Part shown: piece after piece, positions 23,532 to 32,173 of the stretch
Numbering within the stretch: the first letter of the stretch is position 1
Layout of the letters: every line of letters starts with the position of its first letter
Source: Phenylobacterium sp.
GTDB lineage: Bacteria; Pseudomonadota; Alphaproteobacteria; Caulobacterales; Caulobacteraceae
Assembly: GCF_030693405.1 (NCBI RefSeq)
Contig: NZ_JAUYAW010000047.1
Span: 48,130 to 112,129 of the forward strand
Direction of reading: 5' to 3'
DNA: 64,000 nt
The notes under the pieces: model-generated
Told to the model about the DNA's origin: nothing
What the model saw: only the letters and a program-made list of their open reading frames with translations
Databases searched by the model: none
Position numbers and translations under genes: made by a program

Positions 23532-24127
23532 GCTGCGGGATAGCCCAGACCCCGCAGCAGACAAAGGGTTTCATAGAGCGGCAGGCCGACCACAGCCGGA
23601 TAGGAGCCCTGCAGGTTCAGAACAAAGCCGCCGGCCCGCCCCTGAATCCCATAGCCGCCGGCCTTGCCCAAGCCCTCGCCGCTGGCCAGGTAGGCGGCGC
23701 GTTCCTCCTCGCCCAGGCGTTTGAAGGTCACCCGCGTCTCAACCAGCCGCTCGGCCCGCCGACCGTCAGGTCCCCTCAGAACCACCGCCGTATAGACCCG
23801 GTGGCTGCGCCCAGACAGCAGGTCCAGGCAGGCCCGCACCTCGTCCGGCGTCTCGGCCTTGGGTAGGATGCGCCGCCCTGCGGCGACCACCGTATCGGCG
23901 GCCAGGACAAATGACTCCGGTCGAGACTCGGCGACCAGGGCGGCCTTCGCCCCGGCCAGACGCAGGGCGCAACGGCGGGGCGTCTCGCTTTTCAGCGGCG
24001 CCTCGTCGATATCGGCTGCGCAGACCTCATCCGGAGTCAGGCCGATCTGGGCGAGCAGGTCGAGCCGCCTCGGACTGGCCGAGGCCAGGACAAGCTGGGG
24101 TGTGTAAGAACAGGGGGGAATGCTCAC
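23528..24127 (-). CDS. maf: Maf family nucleotide pyrophosphatase
   Basis: A 199-residue Maf protein. It has the N-terminal LASASPRRLDLL, the central FVLAADTVVA with the catalytic Asp, and GKAGGYGIQGRAG. Family members hydrolyse non-canonical or canonical NTPs (dTTP/UTP and others) to monophosphates, perhaps for housekeeping or to slow division. The frame starts with GTG at 24127, 3 bp after the infA stop; no clearly better start was seen. It lies within the infA-maf-RNase-yacG operon. Confidence 0.92.
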   Translation of the reverse strand: MSIPPCSYTPQLVLASASPRRLDLLAQIGLTPDEVCAADIDEAPLKSETPRRCALRLAGAKAALVAESRPESFVLAADTVVAAGRRILPKAETPDEVRACLDLLSGRSHRVYTAVVLRGPDGRRAERLVETRVTFKRLGEEERAAYLASGEGLGKAGGYGIQGRAGGFVLNLQGSYPAVVGLPLYETLCLLRGLGYPAA

Positions 24128-24130
24128 CCG

Positions 24131-24349
24131 CTAGCGGACGCGGAAGGTGATGCGGCCCTTTGACAGGTCGTAGGGAGTCATCTCGATCAGGACCTTGTCC
24201 CCGACGGCCACGCGGATGCGGTTCTTGCGCATCTTGCCGGCGGTGTGGGCGATGATCTCGTGGTCATTCTCGAGCTTCACGCGAAACATGGCGTTCGGCA
24301 GCACTTCGCTGACCACGCCGGGAAACTCCAACAGCTCTTCCTTGGCCAT
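24131..24349 (-). CDS. infA: translation initiation factor IF-1
   Basis: A 72-residue OB-fold protein, full length for IF-1. It begins [19 protein letters not shown] and ends with the conserved [14 protein letters not shown]. It binds the 30S A site during initiation. A second, longer IF-1-like gene occurs at 51219-51491. This copy sits in the conserved maf cluster and is the standard one. Confidence 0.97.
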   Translation of the reverse strand: MAKEELLEFPGVVSEVLPNAMFRVKLENDHEIIAHTAGKMRKNRIRVAVGDKVLIEMTPYDLSKGRITFRVR

Positions 24350-24458
24350 GCAGGCTCCATGGGGGCGCTCACCTGATGCCGCCGGCCGGCCTGGAATCGG
24401 CCCGCCGGACAGCGGTCCATTATAACTCAGGTTGCATCAGCCGGTAGAGACCTCTCGT

Positions 24459-24914
24459 TCAGGCCGGGCCGAACCGCTCCACCAGCCTGCGGGCCAGGGC
24501 GTCACGCACCTCACGATAGGCCGCCAGGCGATTCTCGCGGGATCCGTCAGCCAGGGTCGGGTCATGGGTGGGCCAGTATTCGATCTCGGCGGCCCTATGC
24601 CGGGTCAGTTCCACCGCCCGATGCTGCGCCTCCGGCGTCAGGGAGATGATCAGGTCGAAGGAGTCGTCATTCAACTCATCGAACGTCTTGGGCTGGTGCT
24701 GTTCCAGGTCAAAGCCCAGCTCGGCCATCACCGCACAGACGAAGGGGTCGGCGCCCTCGGCCTCGGCCTCAGTCTTTAACCCGCAGGAATCCACATAGAC
24801 CCGGTCCCCCAGCAGACGCCTGGCCAGAACCTCGGCCATGGGCGAACGGACCCGGTTGAAATTGCAGGCGAACAGGACGGCGCCAGGCGCGCGCGGTGAA
24901 GAGCCCATCCCCAT
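24459..24914 (-). CDS. low-molecular-weight protein tyrosine phosphatase-like protein
   Basis: A 151-residue LMW phosphatase-fold protein. The P-loop FACNFNRVRSPMAE carries the CX5R pattern. Late in the chain EYWPTHDPT supplies the general-acid Asp region. The wording CNFNRVRS differs from the usual C-x-GN-x-CRS of Wzb/Ptp proteins and is typical of the alphaproteobacterial proteins found beside UPF0262 and infA. The substrate is unknown. GAAG precedes the ATG at 24914; a second ATG two codons later is also possible. Confidence 0.85.
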   Translation of the reverse strand: MGMGSSPRAPGAVLFACNFNRVRSPMAEVLARRLLGDRVYVDSCGLKTEAEAEGADPFVCAVMAELGFDLEQHQPKTFDELNDDSFDLIISLTPEAQHRAVELTRHRAAEIEYWPTHDPTLADGSRENRLAAYREVRDALARRLVERFGPA

Positions 24915-24921
24915 GGCCGCT

Positions 24922-25401
24922 TCAGCTCTTGTAGTGCAGGGCGCAGATGAGGGTGAAGAGACGCCTGGCGGTGTCGAGATCGGTCTCGATCTTCCCGGCC
25001 AGCCGGGCCCGCAGCAGTTCCGAGCCCTCGTTGTGCAGGCCGCGTCGTCCCATGTCCAAGGCCTCGATCTGGGCCGGCGTGGCGTTGCGGATCGCCTGAT
25101 AGTAGCTCTCGCAGATCATGAAATAGTCTTTGATCAGCATCCGGAACGGCGAGAGCGAAAGGATGTGCCGCTTCTCATAGCCCGGCCCGGTCACGTCCAG
25201 GACCAGACGATTCTCCATCAGGCCCATATGGAGGTCATAGGGACCCTGCTCCGCGCCTTCGGGGACGAACCGATTCGATTCCAGCAGATCGAAGATGGCG
25301 ATCTGCCGCTCCTGCTCCTGGTCGCGCGAAATCGCGCCCAGAGATTGCTGGTCGATCTCAACGCTCTGCAGCCGATGGTTCTTCTGGTCGTCGTCAGTCA
25401 T
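24922..25401 (-). CDS. UPF0262 family protein
   Basis: A 159-residue soluble protein with the UPF0262 pattern: VEIDQQSLG at the start, [35 protein letters not shown], and an ending in [10 protein letters not shown]. Found almost only in alphaproteobacteria, function unknown. It lies 7 bp upstream of the LMW phosphatase gene and downstream of the hisD region, as in related genomes, except that an SH3-protein gene is inserted here. Confidence 0.9.
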   Translation of the reverse strand: MTDDDQKNHRLQSVEIDQQSLGAISRDQEQERQIAIFDLLESNRFVPEGAEQGPYDLHMGLMENRLVLDVTGPGYEKRHILSLSPFRMLIKDYFMICESYYQAIRNATPAQIEALDMGRRGLHNEGSELLRARLAGKIETDLDTARRLFTLICALHYKS

Positions 25402-25492
25402 GACGCCCTGGGGAAGGTCTTGGGCGCCAGCTTTAGTGCAATCCGCCCCCCGGCGTCATCCCGCTTAGAGCCCAAGCGCCGGCCGATGTGTG

Positions 25493-25524
25493 AAAAAGCC
25501 CCCGCCGCGGGGAGCGGCGGGGGC
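25493..25524 (-). terminator. rho-independent terminator after the SH3-domain gene
   Basis: An 11-bp all-GC stem GCCCCCGCCGC / GCGGCGGGGGC with a 5-nt loop. On the minus strand a run of five T follows. It lies 26 bp downstream of the SH3/glycine-zipper gene. Confidence 0.9.
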
Positions 25525-25549
25525 CTTCGGGGAGGAAAAGGCTTCTGCC

Positions 25550-26179
25550 TTAGCGGCGGTAACCCGCGTAGCGGTAGCCTTCAGGCTGCACATAGGCGCC
25601 GTGGACATAGCCGACGCCGACCCCGTTATGGCCCACCAGGATCCAGTCGCTGCCGCGGACATAGGACAGGGCTTCGAACCGCTCGCCGGCCCGCAACTGG
25701 CCGACCCGGGCGCCGCCGGTGGAGGGCGCGGCGCGCAGGTTCACCGTGGACCGGGCGATCATCGCCCCCCCGCCACCGGCATAGTGGGCAGGGCTGAGAT
25801 TGCGATCCAGGCGATAGCCGCCGTGGGTGTAGGTGGCCGGCTGGTTGTAGGCGTAGCCCTGGCCCTGGGCGTAGCGGCGGTCCTGGTCGTCATGCTGCAG
25901 CTTGCAGCCGATGGCCGAGCCGGCCGCCGCACCGACCACCGCCCCAAGGGCCGTACCCGTGCCGCGATCCTTCTTGGCCAGGTTGGAGCCGGCCGCGGCC
26001 CCCACCAGGGCGCCGATCAGGGCGCCGCCCTCCTGCTTGCCGCCGCTGGCGTTGCAGCCGAGCACGCCGCCAAAGTTCTGGGCCTGGGCGGCCGGCGCCG
26101 CGGCGGTCAGGAAGAGGGCGCTCATAATGGCGGTGGCGGCCGCGCCCGTGGTCAGCTTGGAAAGAGTGGTCTTCGGCAT
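25550..26179 (-). CDS. exported glycine-zipper and bacterial SH3-domain protein
   Basis: A 209-residue envelope protein. The signal peptide runs to about residue 33 (ending AAQAQ). A glycine-zipper region (about 50-92: GGALIGALVGAAAGSNLA, then ALGAVVGAAAGSAIG) suggests membrane insertion. A Tyr/Gly/Gln linker leads to a C-terminal SH3b domain (about 143-209: STVNLRAAPSTGGARVGQLRAGE), which often binds peptidoglycan. The protein may bridge membrane and cell wall. It has its own terminator and splits the otherwise conserved hisD-UPF0262 order. Confidence 0.85.
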   Translation of the reverse strand: MPKTTLSKLTTGAAATAIMSALFLTAAAPAAQAQNFGGVLGCNASGGKQEGGALIGALVGAAAGSNLAKKDRGTGTALGAVVGAAAGSAIGCKLQHDDQDRRYAQGQGYAYNQPATYTHGGYRLDRNLSPAHYAGGGGAMIARSTVNLRAAPSTGGARVGQLRAGERFEALSYVRGSDWILVGHNGVGVGYVHGAYVQPEGYRYAGYRR

Positions 26180-26286
26180 GGCTTGCCTCCATCGGTTCGA
26201 AATCGCCGGGCCCGGTGTGGCCCTGTGAGTTCAAACCTAGAAGGCCGCGCCTGAACGAACGCGCGGCCATCGTTGACAGTTTTCGT

Positions 26287-27582
26287 TCAGCTTTCGTGAG
26301 CGCCTTGGCCGAGCCTCAGGGCCGCGGACCGCGCGTGGGCCGGCAGGCCTTCGGCCTCGGCCAGGGCCACGGTCGCCGGCCCCAGGGCCTCAAAGGCCGC
26401 GGCGTCGCACTTCACGAACGAGGTCCGCTTGATGAAGTCGTAGATCGACAGGCCTGACGAGAATCGCGCCGCCCGGCTGGTCGGCAGCACATGGTTGGAC
26501 CCGGCCACATAGTCGCCGATCGCCTCAGGGGCGTGCCGGCCCAGGAACATGGCGCCGGCGTGCCGCACCTTGTCAGCCAGGGCGTCAGGATCTTCGACGG
26601 CGAACTCCACATGCTCAGGCGCCAAGGCGTCCACGAGGCGCGGGCTTTGGTCCAGCGGCGCGATGATCACCGCCCCGTGGTCGCGCCAGGAGGCCTGCGC
26701 CACCTCCCCCGTCGCCAGGGTGGCGATCTGGGCGTCGATCTGCGCCTCGACCCTGGCCGCAAAGGCCGCATCGTCGGTGATCAGGATGGACTGGGCCGCG
26801 GGGTCGTGTTCGGCCTGCGACAGGAGGTCGGCGGCGATCCAGTCGGGGCGGTTGAGGCCGTCGGCCACCACCACGATCTCCGAGGGACCGGCCAGGGCGT
26901 CGATGCCCACCACCCCATAGACCCGGCGCTTGGCGGCGGTGACGAAGGCGTTGCCAGGCCCGACGATCTTGTCCACCGGTCGAATGGGGCCGGCTCCGAA
27001 GGCCAGGGCGGCGACGGCCTGGGCCCCGCCGACCCGCCAAATCTCCGTCACGCCGGCCGCCTGGGCGGCGGCCAGCACCGCCGGCTGCAGCTTGCCAGGC
27101 GGGGTGACCATGGCGATGCGTTCGACGCCGGCCACCTTGGCGGGCACGGCGTTCATCAGCACGGTCGAGGGATAGGCGGCCCGGCCGCCCGGCACATAGA
27201 TGCCCACCGCCTCGATCGACCCCCAACGCCAGCCCATCTCCACGCCAGCCGCATCTGTGAACCGGGCGTCAGCGGGCCGTTGCCGCTCATGATAGGTGCG
27301 GATGCGCTCGGCGGCGAAGGCGATCGCGTCGCGGACCTCCGGGGCGCAGGCCGCGGCCCCGGCTTCGATCTCCTCAGGCGTAACCCGCAGGCTGGCCTCG
27401 TCCAGCTCGACGCCGTCGAACTGGGCGCCGAAGCGCAGCACAGCGGCCAGGCCCTCGGCCCGCACGGCGGCGAGCACGTCGCGGACGCTGGCCTCGACAT
27501 CCTCAGGGGTGTCTCGCCGTTCGCTCACCAGGGCGGCGAACCGGGCTTCGAAATCGGCATCGGAAAAATGTAAGCGGCGCAT
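26287..27582 (-). CDS. hisD: histidinol dehydrogenase
   Basis: A 431-residue enzyme that catalyses the last two steps of histidine synthesis (L-histidinol to L-histidine, NAD-dependent, zinc). The signature regions are present: EAVGIYVPGGRAAYPSTVLM, GAGPIRPVDKIVGPGNAFV, the metal-site DLLSQAEHDPAAQS, and LAPEHVEF with a catalytic His. Length is normal. No other his genes are nearby; this isolated place beside murA and DUF2948 is usual for alphaproteobacteria. Confidence 0.97.
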   Translation of the reverse strand: MRRLHFSDADFEARFAALVSERRDTPEDVEASVRDVLAAVRAEGLAAVLRFGAQFDGVELDEASLRVTPEEIEAGAAACAPEVRDAIAFAAERIRTYHERQRPADARFTDAAGVEMGWRWGSIEAVGIYVPGGRAAYPSTVLMNAVPAKVAGVERIAMVTPPGKLQPAVLAAAQAAGVTEIWRVGGAQAVAALAFGAGPIRPVDKIVGPGNAFVTAAKRRVYGVVGIDALAGPSEIVVVADGLNRPDWIAADLLSQAEHDPAAQSILITDDAAFAARVEAQIDAQIATLATGEVAQASWRDHGAVIIAPLDQSPRLVDALAPEHVEFAVEDPDALADKVRHAGAMFLGRHAPEAIGDYVAGSNHVLPTSRAARFSSGLSIYDFIKRTSFVKCDAAAFEALGPATVALAEAEGLPAHARSAALRLGQGAHES

Positions 27583-27660
27583 GATGGCGCTATGTAGCGA
27601 CGGCCGGCGCCGAGCGCCATGGCTGCGGAGCCACAGCAGGCGATGCCAACGCCGCCGACC

Positions 27661-28092
27661 TCAGGTCTCGTGCCGCGGCGTCCGGGGCGTCGGCCAGGGG
27701 TCTGAGACGTCGGCCAGGACGGCGTCCACACACTCAACCCTGACCTTCAGATCGCCGCCGCCGGCGAAGCTCAGGATCAGTGCGCCGCCTGGCGGTTCGG
27801 CGTCCGGCTCGAAGGTGAGCGCCAGGAGTTCCACCACGGCGTCAGGCGCGTCGCGGCGCAGGCGTCGCGCCTCCACCCCTTCCACAGATCCGAGCTGCAG
27901 GGCCGCCCGCACCCGGGACCGACCGCCGGCCTCCCAGCGGTAGCGATTGAGCGTCAGGGTCAGGCGGCGGGGCTGGGCTTCAAACCTGATGTCGCCGATC
28001 TTGCCCACAGCGTCCTGCAACGCCGCCGACATCACAGCCAGATCGTCCGCATCCTCGGCCCGCAGCCGAAGGGGCTTGGCGTTGTCAGGCAT
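27661..28092 (-). CDS. DUF2948 family protein
   Basis: A 143-residue protein of the DUF2948 family. It starts [23 protein letters not shown], has a central [11 protein letters not shown], and ends in an acidic, Pro-rich tail. The ATG at 28092 overlaps the murA end by 8 bp, so the two are coupled. The family is almost confined to alphaproteobacteria and always near murA/hisD; function unknown. Confidence 0.88.
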   Translation of the reverse strand: MPDNAKPLRLRAEDADDLAVMSAALQDAVGKIGDIRFEAQPRRLTLTLNRYRWEAGGRSRVRAALQLGSVEGVEARRLRRDAPDAVVELLALTFEPDAEPPGGALILSFAGGGDLKVRVECVDAVLADVSDPWPTPRTPRHET

Positions 28093-29389
28093 CGAAGGCC
28101 GCATCCTCGCTGGTCGCATCGCCCTTCAGGCGCTGGATCTTTGCGCCGCAGGCCGACAGCTTGGCCTCCAGCCGCTCGAAACCCCGGTCCAGGTGGTAGA
28201 CGCGGCCGACCACGGTCTCGCCCTTGGCCGCGAGCCCCGCGATCACCAGGCCCACCGAGGCCCGCAGGTCGGTGGCCATGACCTGGGCGCCGGTCAGGGC
28301 CGAAACCCCACGCACCCGCGCCTCGCCGCCCTGGATGCTGATATCGGCCCCCAGCCGCGCCAGTTCCGGCGCATGCATGAACCGGTTCTCGAAAATGGTC
28401 TCGCGGATCACCGACTCGCCGTCGGCCAGGGTCATCAGGGCCATGAACTGGGCCTGCAGGTCAGTGGCGAACCCCGGATAGGGGTCGGTTTCCACAGCCA
28501 CAGCGCTCAGCCGCCGACCGTTCCGCTTCACGGTCACCCCGTCATTGTGGCGGATCACATCGACGCCCGCCTCCTCCATCTTGTCCAGCAGGTTGGCGAT
28601 GAAATCGTTGCGGGTGTGGGTCAGACGCACCTCGCCGCCGGCCATGGCTGCGGCCAAGGCGAAGGTGCCCGTCTCGATTCGGTCGGGAATCACCGCGTGG
28701 CTGGTTCCGCCCAACCGGCTCACCCCCTGGATCCGGATCACGTCCAGCCCGGCGCCGACAATCCGCGCGCCCATCTTGTTGAGACAGTCGGCCAGATCGA
28801 CGATCTCGGGCTCGCAGGCCGCATTGCGCAGGATCGTCTCGCCCTCGGCCAGCACGGCGGCCAGCAGAGCATGTTCGGTGGCCCCCACCGATACGAAGGG
28901 AAAGGCGATCTCCGCCCCGCGCAGGCCCCGGGGCGCCTGGGCGTAGACATAACCCTCGTGCAGGTCGATTTCGGCGCCCAGGGCGCGCAGGGCTTCCAGA
29001 TGCAGGTCCACCGGCCGCGCGCCGATGGTGCAGCCCCCCGGCAGCGAAACCTTGGCCTGGCCCGAGCGGGCCAGCAGCGGCCCCAGCACATTGAACGAGG
29101 CGCGCATCTGTCGCACCAGGTCATAGGGCGCGATGGCGCTGATGATCTCTGGCGTGTGCAGCAGGGTCTCCGGCCCATCCGGGCCATCCTGCTCCTGCAC
29201 CTCGGTCCCCAGCCGGCCCAGCAGCTGGCCCAGGAATCGGGTGTCTGCCAGCCGCGGCATATTGGTCAGCCGCAGGGGTTCCGACGTCAGCAGGCTGGCG
29301 GCCATCAGCTTGATGGCCGAGTTCTTGGCGCCGCTGATGGCGATCTCGCCCTCCAGACGCGCGCCGCCTTCAATGGCGATTCGGTCCAA
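28085..29389 (-). CDS. murA: UDP-N-acetylglucosamine 1-carboxyvinyltransferase
   Basis: MurA makes UDP-GlcNAc-enolpyruvate, the first committed step of peptidoglycan synthesis. A TTG start at 29389 is preferred: it has AAGGGG 6 nt upstream and gives the normal beginning [13 protein letters not shown] (434 residues). An ATG at 29413 is in frame but lacks that. The active-site KN pair is in SGAKNSAIK, and the fosfomycin-target Cys120 is in [10 protein letters not shown], so the enzyme should be fosfomycin-sensitive. The end overlaps the DUF2948 gene. Confidence 0.96.
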   Translation of the reverse strand: MDRIAIEGGARLEGEIAISGAKNSAIKLMAASLLTSEPLRLTNMPRLADTRFLGQLLGRLGTEVQEQDGPDGPETLLHTPEIISAIAPYDLVRQMRASFNVLGPLLARSGQAKVSLPGGCTIGARPVDLHLEALRALGAEIDLHEGYVYAQAPRGLRGAEIAFPFVSVGATEHALLAAVLAEGETILRNAACEPEIVDLADCLNKMGARIVGAGLDVIRIQGVSRLGGTSHAVIPDRIETGTFALAAAMAGGEVRLTHTRNDFIANLLDKMEEAGVDVIRHNDGVTVKRNGRRLSAVAVETDPYPGFATDLQAQFMALMTLADGESVIRETIFENRFMHAPELARLGADISIQGGEARVRGVSALTGAQVMATDLRASVGLVIAGLAAKGETVVGRVYHLDRGFERLEAKLSACGAKIQRLKGDATSEDAAFDA

Positions 29390-29483
29390 TCTCAGCCCCT
29401 TCAAGCGCCGCATATTCTGCGGTGCGGCAAACCCAGACCGCGCTTCTAGCTCGCGCGCGGGCCTGCGCAAAGGCGCTGGCCGC

Positions 29484-29630
29484 TCACGAACGCTTGTCGT
29501 CGTCGGACGGCGGCGGGTCGACCGCCCGCGGCGCGGCCTTCCGGAGCCGCAAGTTGGCCCGCAAAGCCTGGGCGAGCTTGGCTTCCCGGTCATTGGCGGG
29601 AGGTGTCTTGGGCCGGTCGGGCGGTGTCAT
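29484..29630 (-). CDS. small basic conserved-type protein upstream of murA
   Basis: A 48-residue ORF starting ATG with GAGGA 5 nt before it. It is charged and Pro-rich, with a central [19 protein letters not shown] helix and an acidic tail ending DDDKRS. Short proteins of this pattern occur upstream of murA in related bacteria, as far as I recall. It may be co-transcribed with murA (about 95 bp gap). Function unknown. Confidence 0.6.
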   Translation of the reverse strand: MTPPDRPKTPPANDREAKLAQALRANLRLRKAAPRAVDPPPSDDDKRS

Positions 29631-29735
29631 GAATCCTCGTTGCGGCCCGCCCCCGCCGAGGTCAAGTCAGAGAAATCCGGAAATGGGGGCTTCACGGCGG
29701 CCGCATGGTTGGCTATAGCCCCCGCCTCGCCTTTC

Positions 29736-29810
<75 letters not shown>

Positions 29811-29811
29811 T

Positions 29812-29853
29812 CGGCCCCAAGCCCTGAACGGGTTTGGGGCCGACCTCATTTTT
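29812..29853 (+). terminator. rho-independent terminator of tRNA-Thr
   Basis: A 13-bp stem CGGCCCCAAGCCC / GGGTTTGGGGCCG (one G-U), 5-nt loop, then ACCTCATTTTT. It begins 2 nt after the tRNA. Confidence 0.85.
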
Positions 29854-29914
29854 GGCCCAGCCGTTCAATCCATCGCACCGTTACGCCCGTATCATCAGGG
29901 ACCGTGGAGGACCG

Positions 29915-30130
29915 ATGATCGACAATCCGGACAACTTCCCCATCGACACGCGCAACGCCGCCCTGGCGCTGATCCGCCAGTACGGACCCGACGCGCAGGT
30001 CATCGCCATGCTGCGCGCGGCCGAGTTCGCCGCCCTTGGCGATGTGGACGGCCTGGCCGCCTGGGACGACATCATCGCCTGCATCGAGGCCTACGACTCC
30101 CTCGGCCCGGTAGGCGGGGTCGTCCACTAG
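29915..30130 (+). CDS. small acidic helical protein, unknown
   Basis: A 71-residue protein with ATG behind GGAGGACCG. It is acidic and helical (TRNAALALIRQYGPDAQVIA, then ALGDVDGLAAWDDIIACIEA) with no membrane segment. It follows the tRNA-Thr terminator and converges on the Rz1-like gene with 5 bp between stops. No family is recognised. Its good ribosome binding site and protein-like composition support it. Confidence 0.6.
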   Translation: MIDNPDNFPIDTRNAALALIRQYGPDAQVIAMLRAAEFAALGDVDGLAAWDDIIACIEAYDSLGPVGGVVH

Positions 30131-30135
30131 GCCGT

Positions 30136-30420
30136 TCAGCGGACAGACAGTTCCGTCGTCAGGCTCCGCTGCGCCTCATAGGTCTCCACAGCCAGGCGCC
30201 GGGCCGCGTCGCAGGCGACGATCTGCGCCCCGCGGGTCACATAGCCGATCTCCAGATCGGCCAGGGTCGGCTCCAAAGGCAGGGTGTGCAGGGCGCAAGG
30301 CGCCTTGGCCTCAGCCGCCAGGACGAGGCGTGGGACAGCCTGTGAGATCTGGGGCGGCTTGGCACAGCCGGCGGTCAGCATCGTGAAGCCGAGCAGCGCG
30401 CTCAGCAGCCAGGGTCTCAT
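30136..30420 (-). CDS. Rz1-like outer-membrane spanin lipoprotein
   Basis: A 94-residue lipoprotein. The signal ends in the lipobox LTAGC, followed by KPPQ and a periplasmic part with two further Cys. The start is the second ATG (30420) because GGAGG lies 6 nt before it. Its first 110 bp are nested, in another frame, inside the end of the Rz-like gene, the classic spanin arrangement of phages. O-spanins join with i-spanins to fuse inner and outer membranes in the last step of lysis. Assigned mainly from architecture and position after the endolysin gene. Confidence 0.65.
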   Translation of the reverse strand: MRPWLLSALLGFTMLTAGCAKPPQISQAVPRLVLAAEAKAPCALHTLPLEPTLADLEIGYVTRGAQIVACDAARRLAVETYEAQRSLTTELSVR

Positions 30421-30688
30421 GGCCATCCTCCGTGTTCAGGGCCTGGGGAATGAAGGCGCTCACCACCGCCTGGCCCTGGACCCCGCGGGCCAGGGCTTCG
30501 GCCAGGCGCTGGCCCGAGGCCCGCTCCCCGTCGGCCTCCAGTCTGGCGACGTCACGTTCACGGGTCAGGACGGCGATCTCGGCCGCGTGGATCTGACCAC
30601 CATCCCGCCGTCCGGCCACGTAGAGCGACAGGGCCGAAGCCGCCAGCGCGCCGGCCGCCACCGCCGTCACAAGCGCTCTGATTGTCAT
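30311..30688 (-). CDS. Rz-like inner-membrane spanin
   Basis: A 125-residue protein with one N-terminal membrane segment (about 5-25: LVTAVAAGALAASALSLYVA) and a periplasmic helix of coiled-coil character (AEIAVLTRERDVARLEADGE, on to LAEALARG). This matches i-spanins. The ATG overlaps the endolysin stop by 4 bp, and its 3' end overlaps the Rz1-like gene in another frame. The spanin, endolysin and upstream membrane-protein genes together look like a lysis cassette. Confidence 0.65.
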   Translation of the reverse strand: MTIRALVTAVAAGALAASALSLYVAGRRDGGQIHAAEIAVLTRERDVARLEADGERASGQRLAEALARGVQGQAVVSAFIPQALNTEDGHETLAAERAARLHDADRRLCQAAPDLTGCPTPRPGG

Positions 30689-31119
30689 GGACGCAGCCCC
30701 CGCTGGTAGCCCTGGCCCGGTCGCCAGGTGAGGACCTCGCGGCGCCAGCGACCGCCCAGGCCCAGATGAACCCAGGCCCCGGCCTCCTCGATCAGCTGGT
30801 CGAAGGCGATGTCGGAGGCCGCGATCGCCCGGCACACCGCCAGCGGTGAGCCGAACCTCGGACAGATGAAGTCCGCCGCATCACCCCGCATGTGGGCGCT
30901 GCTGGCCGAGCCGCCGACCGCCCGGTTCACCGCTGGCGAGCGATAGCCGCTGGTGATCAGGATGGGCGAGTCCCCGAGCAGGGTTCGAACCTGCTCCAGA
31001 ACCTGCGCCGTGGCGCGCAGGCGCGTCAGCACCGCCGACGGTGGACGGTTGTCCAACCCGCGCTGTTGAGTGGCGGTCATCTCCTCCAGGGAGAAGTGCG
31101 CCGACAGCCAGGTGGTCAT
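30685..31119 (-). CDS. M15-family peptidase, phage-type endolysin
   Basis: A 144-residue zinc peptidase of the M15A/VanY-like family, the type many phages use as L-Ala-D-Glu or D-Ala endopeptidase. The zinc/catalytic pattern is present: ITSGYRSPAVNRAVGG, then SAHMRGDAADF (His76, Asp83) and WVHLGL (His118). There is no signal peptide, so release would need a holin. GGAGG precedes the ATG at 31119. It lies between the truncated terminase fusion and the spanins and appears intact. Confidence 0.82.
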   Translation of the reverse strand: MTTWLSAHFSLEEMTATQQRGLDNRPPSAVLTRLRATAQVLEQVRTLLGDSPILITSGYRSPAVNRAVGGSASSAHMRGDAADFICPRFGSPLAVCRAIAASDIAFDQLIEEAGAWVHLGLGGRWRREVLTWRPGQGYQRGLRP

Positions 31120-31153
31120 GGCCGTCCTCCATGTTTCGATTGAGGGATATCTG

Positions 31154-32173
31154 TCAGGCTCGGTCCCGGCGTCCGGCCGCCACCAGCTTGGCCCAGTCGG
31201 TGACCGTGGCCCCGGCAAGATAGAGCGTGCCCAGCACCACATTGGCCCCGATCAGGGCCAGGCCCAGCCACTTCAGGGCGACCGGATCGTGCAGCCGCAG
31301 GATGATCGCCCCCAGCAGGGCGAAATTCGCCCCGCAGGCGGAATATGTGAAAATCCGCCGATAGAACCAGGCGGTATGGACCGCCAGAGCCGGGTCATGC
31401 GGAACCCGGCCAATGCGCCTTGCGCTCTGCGCCTCGCCCAGCAGGGTGGCATAGTAGGCGCCGGGCGCAGCCGCATCGAAGTCGACCAGATATTCCGAAG
31501 CGAACCGGGCCTCGCCCTCCTCCTTCGATCCGGTCTCGGCCACCAGCTCGGCCCGCTCTCGGGCCAGCTGCGTCGGCGTGAACACCTCGGTCTCCGTGGC
31601 CGGCGAGCGCAGGGTGAACCAGGCGCCGTCGCGGCTGCGGGCCTCGAAGGCGCGCACCGCGTGGTTGCGCCCGCGCGGCGTCCACAGAAACAGCGCCCAG
31701 CCGCCATTCTCCGCCAGGATCGGCCGGATGTAGGTCCAGGCCTCGGGCTTGGCGAGCGCCCATTCGGAGAACACCACGCCGACCGGCGGCGCTCCCACCA
31801 GGCTGTCATAATTGTCCGATCCCAGCACCTGCCAGACCGACCCATTGGCCAGACGCAGGCTCATGTCGCCGTCGCGCGTGCTGGTGCGGATCGCGGGCGG
31901 AAAGGCCTCGTCGATGCGCCGGCGCCCTGTGTGCGGGTTCACCGCCTCCCAGATCGCCTTGCGCGCCTGGGCGGCCTCCGGGAGCAGGTGCCAGTAGACC
32001 CCGGGCTTCTGGATGGCGCTGACCGCCGCCCAGTTCAGCGCCACATCGTCCTTGCCCCACCGGCGGTGGGCGGCCACGTCAGCCCGCAAGCCCCCGTCCT
32101 CCAGATAGCGCCACAGCGCCGTCTGATAGGGCCTGGGCCGCCAGCCGGCTGGCAGCTCGATCTCCACGCTCAA
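31154..32173 (-). CDS. truncated phage terminase large subunit fused in frame to a two-helix membrane segment
   Basis: A 339-residue ORF with two unlike parts. Residues 1-269 are the ATPase half of a phage terminase: Walker A-like AHRRWGKDDVALN (35-47), Walker B-like VGVVFSEWAL (131-140), and the region up to HDPALAVHTAW, after which intact terminases continue with the nuclease domain (DLG...). Here residues 270-339 instead carry two hydrophobic helices (about 276-294 and 299-321) and a basic tail, like a small holin or membrane protein. The nuclease is missing. Starts with TTG overlapping the upstream stop (TTGA), or GTG two codons later. DNA packaging by this protein is unlikely; see findings. 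Confidence 0.75.
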   Translation of the reverse strand: MSVEIELPAGWRPRPYQTALWRYLEDGGLRADVAAHRRWGKDDVALNWAAVSAIQKPGVYWHLLPEAAQARKAIWEAVNPHTGRRRIDEAFPPAIRTSTRDGDMSLRLANGSVWQVLGSDNYDSLVGAPPVGVVFSEWALAKPEAWTYIRPILAENGGWALFLWTPRGRNHAVRAFEARSRDGAWFTLRSPATETEVFTPTQLARERAELVAETGSKEEGEARFASEYLVDFDAAAPGAYYATLLGEAQSARRIGRVPHDPALAVHTAWFYRRIFTYSACGANFALLGAIILRLHDPVALKWLGLALIGANVVLGTLYLAGATVTDWAKLVAAGRRDRA

